Shown here piece after piece: positions 58,013-64,000 of a DNA stretch of 64,000 nt. Source of the DNA: Agelas oroides (Eukaryota > Porifera > Demospongiae > Agelasida > Agelasidae). A model generated the notes under the pieces. The model saw only the letters and a program-made list of their open reading frames with translations. It ran no database searches and was not told the DNA's origin. Each line of letters opens with the position of its first letter. The first letter of the stretch is position 1. The DNA is taken from the NCBI GenBank assembly GCA_949130485.1, contig OX422187.1, positions 2,585,659 to 2,649,658 on the forward strand, written 5' to 3'. The position numbers were made by a program, and so were the translations under genes.

Positions 58013-59327
58013 GACACAAACTTGATCACAACACTTGTCTTTACAAACTGCACACATTGTCATCACATGACCTCACATGATATCACATGACATAACACTT
58101 GACATTGTGGTCATAAGAAAGCTGGCAACAGACAATGGCAGTAAGTCTTGAGGACCCTTACTAGTCATGTAGCCTGTTCCCAGGCCTTCACCGCCTCTAG
58201 TCTCATCCCTAGCCCTTCACCGTCTCTAGTCCCGTCCCCAGCCCTTCACCGCCTCTAGTCCCATTCCCAGCCCTTCACCGCCTCTAGTCCCGTCCCCAGC
58301 CCTTCACCGCCTCTAGTCCCGTCCCCAGCCCTTCACCGCCTCTAGTCCCGTCCCCAGCCCTTCACCGCCTCTAGTCCCGTCCCCAGCCCTTCACTGCCTC
58401 TAGTCTCGTTCCCAGACCCTCCCAAAACGCAGAAAGAGAGGCTGGGCATGAGACTACACTGTCTCCAGTTGCATACTGGAACCTAGCCAGCAATCAAACA
58501 CTAGCGGTAGCAAGGGAATGAAGCTACTGGTCATGTAGCCATAATGAAGTATTTATGGCATAGCAACCTTTTGTGGCCTTGTATCCGGGCTGTTGGTGGG
58601 TGCGGTCTATGTAAGACTGATGTATGCCCACCAAGAGCCTGGGTATATGAGGATAAGGCTTTCATGGATCAAGGGGAGAAGGGTATTTAGGTGATTAGCT
58701 TTACTTACAGGTCACCTGAGAGGAGAAGTGGCCTTGAAATGATGCTAGGGGCGGGTCTATAATTGTTGAAACTTCATGTTGTGTATGACAGGTCATGAAG
58801 AGAAAGCTCCTTGCTAGCCTGGCCTCTTTGTTCTTCAATTTTTGTTGAGGGCTTGGCGCAATCACCATTACTGGCCTTGTTTGAACGAGATGAAGCTACA
58901 TCACTGCATGTGTATACCTTGTCTAGGCCATTGTGTCACAGCCACTTTCAGTTTCAGCTCCTTCTCACACCATTGAAGAAAAACTAGAAAGCCGTGGGAC
59001 GTAATCTCAGATGGCTAGCCCAAGTTCAAGGTTATAAATGTCACATTTCTGGTTGAAAACCAGAATGACTGGTTTATGTACAAGATTATACAAAATTGTA
59101 CAAAACCCACAGAAGAAATAATTTCGTAAATTTATTTACTATAACATAAACACTCCATTATGTACATGTAGCATATAATATTGCACACTGATTGAGTTCA
59201 GTGACAGATCATTATTCCACAACATCAAAGAGAAAAAGGTTTTTAGGTACACACGGAAAGTATAAATAATTGAGAGCTTGTCAGAATTACGGCAACCACG
59301 AAATGGAAACCAACACATAATTATATC
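58013..59327. other. Intergenic region between convergent CEP44 and the next gene
   Basis: Contains the 58165-58410 satellite and otherwise unremarkable non-coding sequence. Confidence 0.6.
58165..58415. repeat. 29-bp satellite containing TAGTCCCGTCCCCAG, ~8 units
   Basis: Unit: CCTTCACCGCCTCTAGTC plus CCGTCCCCAGC. The core is a variant of the palindromic element end TAGTCTCGTTCCCAG, which appears unaltered at both edges of the array. Confidence 0.9.
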
Positions 59328-62300
59328 TTAGATTACCGTGCCTTCATCGGCAAAACTTAATTTACTGCTTCCCACGATGACTCCTGGCGTGCTGATGTTG
59401 GTGTACGATTCAGTTGGCGTGTGGTCCGTATCAAGTGGAGTACCTGATTCCAAAGAAACGTCCTTTGAGTTCAGAATTGGTGATTGATTTGGAAAATAAG
59501 TTCTGGAAGTGGTGATAGGAGGTTGCTTTCCCTTTCGTATCTTTTCTGGCTTCTTCTTTGGTTTCGGCTTCTCTGACTTTGTGGGTGTGCTTTTAGAACT
59601 TGGGGGTGGTCTGGGTGGCAAGGAAGGATAGTAGACATCGGGACTGAGAGTGCTAAATGTGGGAAGAGAAGAACACAATGGACCCTTTCTCCCCAGTTGC
59701 GGGCTGTCTGCTAATTCTGGACTGTCGGACCCAGGGATGGGGCTGACTGAACTAACACCACTAACACCGCTAACACCACTAACACCGCTGATTCCACTTG
59801 ACATGCGTGTGTGATTGTGCACAGGCTCGAAAACATTCACACCATCACTGGAGTTTGTCGGAGACGAATTATTCGAGAAGGCTGAATCCATACTATCAAA
59901 TGCTTGTCTGTTTCTACTAAGGGTTGATGGCTCAGAAGAGGCACTAGGTGGGGGAGACAGAACAGCTTCAGACTCTCCCATGGCAGAATCGTTACTGGAA
60001 TAGCGCTTGTGTCTGTTCTCCAACGTCAGCTCTTCGTCCATGTATTGCTCCAGGTTCCGGATTGCTTCGTCCAGGGTCCGCTGTGTGTCACTGAGACTTC
60101 GACTCCGGCGCCACATGTACCAATCCTCCATCAGAATCTTATCCACAGTGCTTGTGCTGGACTGGGAGATCTTCCGAATGGCTTCTGAGCTGCGTGATCT
60201 TGCAAACGAGCTGTCAATCTCGTCTTGACGCAGAAACAGCCTGAAGAGAGAAACAAACAAAAAAAGAATGATAACAAAACTGTACAACATTGATGGCTAC
60301 GTGTAAATGGTAGACACTGAGTCTGAGGGACCTACGCGATTTAGAAGCCTGAGGGCCCATGGCTGTAGCGATCTGAGCGCAGTGAAGGCACTACTAAGGA
60401 CCAGAGGGTTGTAGTGATCTGAGCGCAGTGAAGGCATTACTAAGGGCCAGAGGGTTGCAGCGATCTGAGCGCAATGAAGGCACTACTAAGGGCCAGAGGG
60501 TTGTAGCGATCTGAGCGCAGTGAAGGCACTACTAAGGGCCAGAGGGTTGTAGCGATCTGAGCACAGTGAAGGCACTACTAAGGGCCAGAGGGTTGTAGCA
60601 ATCTGAGCGCAGTGAAGGCACTACTAAGGGCCAGAGGGTTGCAGCGATCTGAGCGCAGTGAAGGCACTACTAAGGGCCAGAGGGTTGCAGCGATCTGAGC
60701 GCAGTGAAGGCACTACTAAGGGCCAGAGGGTTGCAGCGATCTGAGCGCAGTGAAGGCACTACTAAGGGCCAGAGGGTTGCAGCGATCTGAGCGCAGTGAA
60801 GGCACTACTAAGGGCCAGAGGGTTGCAGCGACCTGAGCGCAGTGAAGGCACTACTAAGGGCCAGAGGGTTGCAGCGACCTGAGCGCAGTGAAGGCACTAC
60901 TAAGGGCCAGAGGGTTGCAGCGACCTGAGCGCAGTGAAGGCACTACTAAGGGCCAGAGGGTTGCAGCGATCTGAGCGCAGTGAAGGCACCACTAAGGGCC
61001 AGAGGGTTGCAGCGATCTGAGCGCAGTGAAGGCACCACTAAGGGCCAGAGGGTTGCAGCGATCTGAGCGCAGTGAAGGCACCACTAAGGGCCAGAGGGTT
61101 GCAGCGATCTGAGCGCAGTGAAGGCACTACTAAGGGCCAGAGGGTTGTAGCGACCTGAGCGCAATGAAGGCACTACTAAGGGCCAGAGGGTTTCTAAAGA
61201 GTTGTTGAACAGAGCACCTGACATATTTGGACTACCTGGATGACAACATAAACAAAATCTGTCTACAATACAGCTTATATGTTGATACTGACAAAACACG
61301 CTTGTGCAATTGTTGACAGCATGCTTTCACTATTAGCTACCACGTGCTTCAAAGTTTTGATTCTAATCCTCGACTGTTTATAGAAACAAGTTGTTGCTAC
61401 TTTAGCCAAATCTGTCAGATTTAAAGTGTAAACAAGAACTGACTTTTGAAAACTTTACCTTGTATTGGGAATAGAAAGGCAACGCCTGAAACAACAGATT
61501 GTTTACCTCGAAACTATTTTCTGGTGTGTGCTTACCTCGTCTATTGTTTTTAGAAATAAGAGAAGTGTGTAAGGATTAGTTTCTGCCAACGCTTTCACAA
61601 ACATTCAATAAGCGATCAAAAACTGGATGGTGGGAAGGCTTAGGAATGACAGAGGCTAGTAACAGTCTGGGTATACCATTCTACAGACTAGTTGCTAACG
61701 ACATCTCCTCCCAGCTAACCACTCACCCTTGTTCGATGCACTTTCTCTTGAGCAGCTGGTCCACAGCGTCAGGATCAGTCTGCACCAGGTTCTTCAGAAT
61801 TGCATCATAGAGCTCAGCAGGAATCTGAGGAGGGAGGGAGGGAAGTCAGAGACAGGTGAATCTTGGATGTATACCGTCATTTGGTAGTTATAGGGCACAG
61901 ATACTGTAAGTAGGGAAGTGTTTGAAATAGGGGAGAGGATAGAGAAGGTAAGAAATATAGGGAGAGAGGGATAAAGGGAGGGATAAAGGGAGGGAGGAAG
62001 GAATGGAGGAATGGAGGAATGGAGGAAGGGAGGGGGAGGGAGTGAGAGAGGGGGAGGGAGTGAGTGAGAGAGGGGAAGGAGGGAGAGAGGGGAAGGAGGG
62101 AGAGAGGGGGAGGGAGGGAGGGGGGAAGGAGGGGGAAAGGAGGGAGGGAGAGGGAAGGAGAGAAGAAAGGTTCAAGGGTTGAGTATTGTAGATATTCACG
62201 ATACTATTGTATACACAACTGGTTTGTGCACGCAAATTTTAACATTCACAACATTCTTCAGTTAATTAGATATACACACAACATGTCTAACATCTGCATA

Positions 62301-62958
62301 GATCACCCAAAGGTCAGTTTGGCTTGACCCCAGGGAGGGATTCCATGATGTTCAAATCATTTTCAGAAAGCCCTAGCTCTCATTCCAAAACTTCAACATC
62401 TGTACACATCCCGCTTTTGGGAGCTCTATCAAGTATTTACTTACTACTTTCCTGTTGCGATTTTAATATGTACACAAGTAGTCTCATTCCCAGACCCCCC
62501 TCCAGGTAAAGGGGGGTCTGGGTACGAGACTAGCACACAAGTTAAAATTTTTTCCATACAACTTTCAGTTGAACACAAATGTTCCTCCTGAATCCGTAAA
62601 AGGACCAAGCAATGGGGGAAAATATCGTGACCTTTTCAGCTTTACCTAAAGTCATTCCAAGGATTTGTTTTTTTTTAATTGTCTATCTTTCAGAATTGCT
62701 ACAGAATATGAAAGGATCAACTTCCCACAAACATGTTACTAGTGACAGTGTGTATGGCAAAACACAGTGGTGATGTTTAGTCTCGTTCCCAGACCCTGTA
62801 CTGAGGGTCTGGGAACGAGACTGTGGCAAGGTTCTGCTTACTGTGAATATGGAGATGTGCATTCGAATCAGGTCTTCCATGACTTTGCACACGTTGGCCA
62901 GCTCTTCGGGGTCTTGTTTTACCACCTGGAAGTCTCCGGGTGTCTTGCCCACCTTGCG
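59328..62958 (-). CDS. 3' part of an unrecognised gene (375 aa seen), possible RhoGAP-like fold end
   Basis: Three exons in transcript order: 62842-62958, 61727-61824, 59328-60240; phases agree. Earlier exons lie beyond 62958 or outside the window. The first two exons encode helical sequence (EELANVCKVMEDLIRMHISIF, then IPAELYDAILKNLVQTDPDA) that could be the last helices of a RhoGAP-type domain, but this is a weak resemblance. The last exon encodes a Ser-rich, probably disordered tail. It has a short conserved-looking helix (VDKILMEDWYMWRRSRSLS, NLEQYMDEEL), a run of four SGV-type repeats (SGVSGVSGVSGV), a Pro-rich patch (PPRPPPSS) and a Lys-rich patch (KSEKPKPKKKPEKIRK). It ends GTVI, which fits a class I PDZ ligand. 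I do not assign a function. Confidence 0.7.
60366..61195. repeat. 46-bp satellite, ~18 units
   Basis: Unit: GCGATCTGAGCGCAGTGAAG, GCACTACTAAGGGCCAGAGG, GTTGTA. Units are over 90% alike by eye. It fills most of the intron before the last exon of the minus-strand gene and stays open as protein-like sequence. Confidence 0.95.
61828..62168. repeat. ~340-bp purine tract (polypyrimidine in the transcript) upstream of the 61824 acceptor
   Basis: Largely G/A with (GGGA)n and GGAATGGA runs, broken by ordinary sequence at about 61850-61915. Confidence 0.85.
62480..62533. mobile_element. CCTCGTTCCCAGG-family palindrome (TAGTCTC variant)
   Basis: TAGTCTCATTCCCAGACCCC faces GGGGTCTGGGTACGAGACTA with a ~14-nt loop. 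Confidence 0.85.
62778..62822. mobile_element. CCTCGTTCCCAGG-family palindrome (AGTCTC variant)
   Basis: Arms AGTCTCGTTCCCAGACCCT and its exact complement with a 7-nt loop. Confidence 0.88.
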
Positions 62959-64000
62959 CTAAACAGGCGTGTGTGTGTGTGTGTGTTGTGTGTGTGGTAT
63001 GGTAGCACAGAGAGTTAATTAGCAGGGGGTGGGACCCCTAGTTTAACTCCATACTCTAATTATCTGCATGAAATTTTGAAGCCCCAGACTTTGAAGACTT
63101 CAATGACAGACACCCCCCTCTGGTGAAGCTAGTCAGTTTACTAACTTTTACCAAGCTAGTCAGTTTACTAAGTTTTACCAAGCTGGTCAGTTTACTAACT
63201 TTTACCAAGCTGGTCAGTTTACTAACTTTTACCAAGCTGGTCAGTTTACTAACTTTTACCAAGCTGGTCAGTTTACTAAGTTGCCCCACTGTCTGGTAAG
63301 GACCTAACTTTCACATCCTGTGTTTACTCTCGCCTCAACTTGGCTGAATAGGGCAGACCTAGACGATTGCATGGTTTAGTGCACCCACGCCCCATTGAAG
63401 CTTGTCATTAGCACCCTGGACCTAGACTGAGTTATGAGGGTTCTTCTATGGGTTTAGACTCTACTAAGCCATCTTTCTTCCACATACACTATGAAGCAGC
63501 AAGGACCACAAGTAGTATATGCGGAAAAAACTAACATAATTGGAAGCCCTTGTCCCTGTCCCTGTTAACAGCTCCTAGATGCTCCATGTGAAGAAAACCT
63601 GTTACCATGGTGATGATCACCAAGGTGATGGTTACCATGGTGATGGCTACCAAGAACCATTATGTGGTAAGTTATGAGACCTCTTCAGTGGCTTTCGGCT
63701 CATTTACAAGTGTAGCTTGATACCAATCTAGCCTCGTTCCCAGGCCTCCCCCGTTTTACCTTCCGTTTGCGTTCACAATAATACACGGGAGCGGAAGGCC
63801 GGCGATAAACGGGGAAGGCCTGGGAGCATTCATCACGTGAGTGGACACGAGGTGGACGTAGGGGGGGAGGGGCCGATATTCAAATATATACGTACTAAAC
63901 TTGAAAGCGGGTTTCTTACCGGTCAAGACGAGTAGTTTCCATCACGCTAAGGTCTGGAGCCCGAAAACGCGGTAGAGCGCTCGAACGGATGGTCCTGTGC
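62959..64000. other. Right edge: intron or upstream part of the minus-strand gene
   Basis: No exon recognised. (GT)n at 62966-62994 lies just upstream, in transcript sense, of the 62958 acceptor. A 27-bp tandem repeat (63130-63278; CCAAGCTGGTCAGTTTACTA) has six units. GGTTACCATGGTGATGGCTA repeats lie at 63600-63660. A CCTCGTTCCCAGG-family element starts at about 63729, with arms ending near 63825. Confidence 0.6.

Noticed and set aside
60366-61195. CRISPR-like or coding repeat array
   Set aside because: Units are contiguous with no spacers, and the flanking exons show the array is intronic.

Overview
The window is animal nuclear DNA. Every confident gene has introns with GT..AG junctions, and the gene set (HHIP-like secreted propeller proteins, a BPI/LBP lipid-binding protein, a soluble guanylate cyclase beta chain, a PDZ/WW scaffold, the centrosomal protein CEP44) is metazoan. 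Compact genes in repeat-crowded DNA, tandem HHIP-like genes and an intron-nested Crinkler-type nuclease-kinase suggest an early-branching marine invertebrate, with a demosponge as my best guess. The species cannot be read from the sequence.

Layout. 1-4312: a dead LINE 3' end, a 30-bp minisatellite broken into blocks by foldback elements, and a terminal-inverted-repeat element. 4313-22943 (+): three tandem HHIP-like genes (A, B, C) on one five-exon plan. Copy A carries a one-base frameshift in exon 4. The 5.9-kb second intron of copy B holds a same-strand gene with a restriction-endonuclease-like domain and a kinase-like domain. 22944-25261: intergenic tandem repeats. 25262-34507 (-): a complete 16-exon BPI/LBP gene. 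34508-36769: divergent upstream region. 36770-48921 (+): soluble guanylate cyclase beta-type gene, six coding exons seen, with the first exon (probably only the initiator Met) unplaced. 49215-53142 (-): eight-exon PDZ-WW-WW-coiled-coil gene. 53143-53271: 129-bp shared promoter. 53272-58012 (+): ten-exon CEP44 gene. 59328-62958 (-): last three exons of an unrecognised gene running off the right side.

The genes do not form one pathway. What unites the window is repeat structure at splice sites. Nine 3' splice sites are preceded by sense-strand (CA)n, and six by polypyrimidine tracts of up to about 340 bases. One cyclase intron starts with (GT)n and ends with (CA)n. One BPI intron is about 84% (CA)n. 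Three 5' splice sites have been copied: about 30 times as a 16-bp unit, four times as an 86-bp unit, and once at 96 bp. A second theme is a very abundant palindromic element ending in TAGCCTCGTTCCCAGG / CCTGGGAACGAGGCTA, whose ends have themselves been amplified into local satellites.

All exon models were made by hand from splice consensus, reading-frame phase and recalled family sequences. No alignment, gene predictor or transcript was available.
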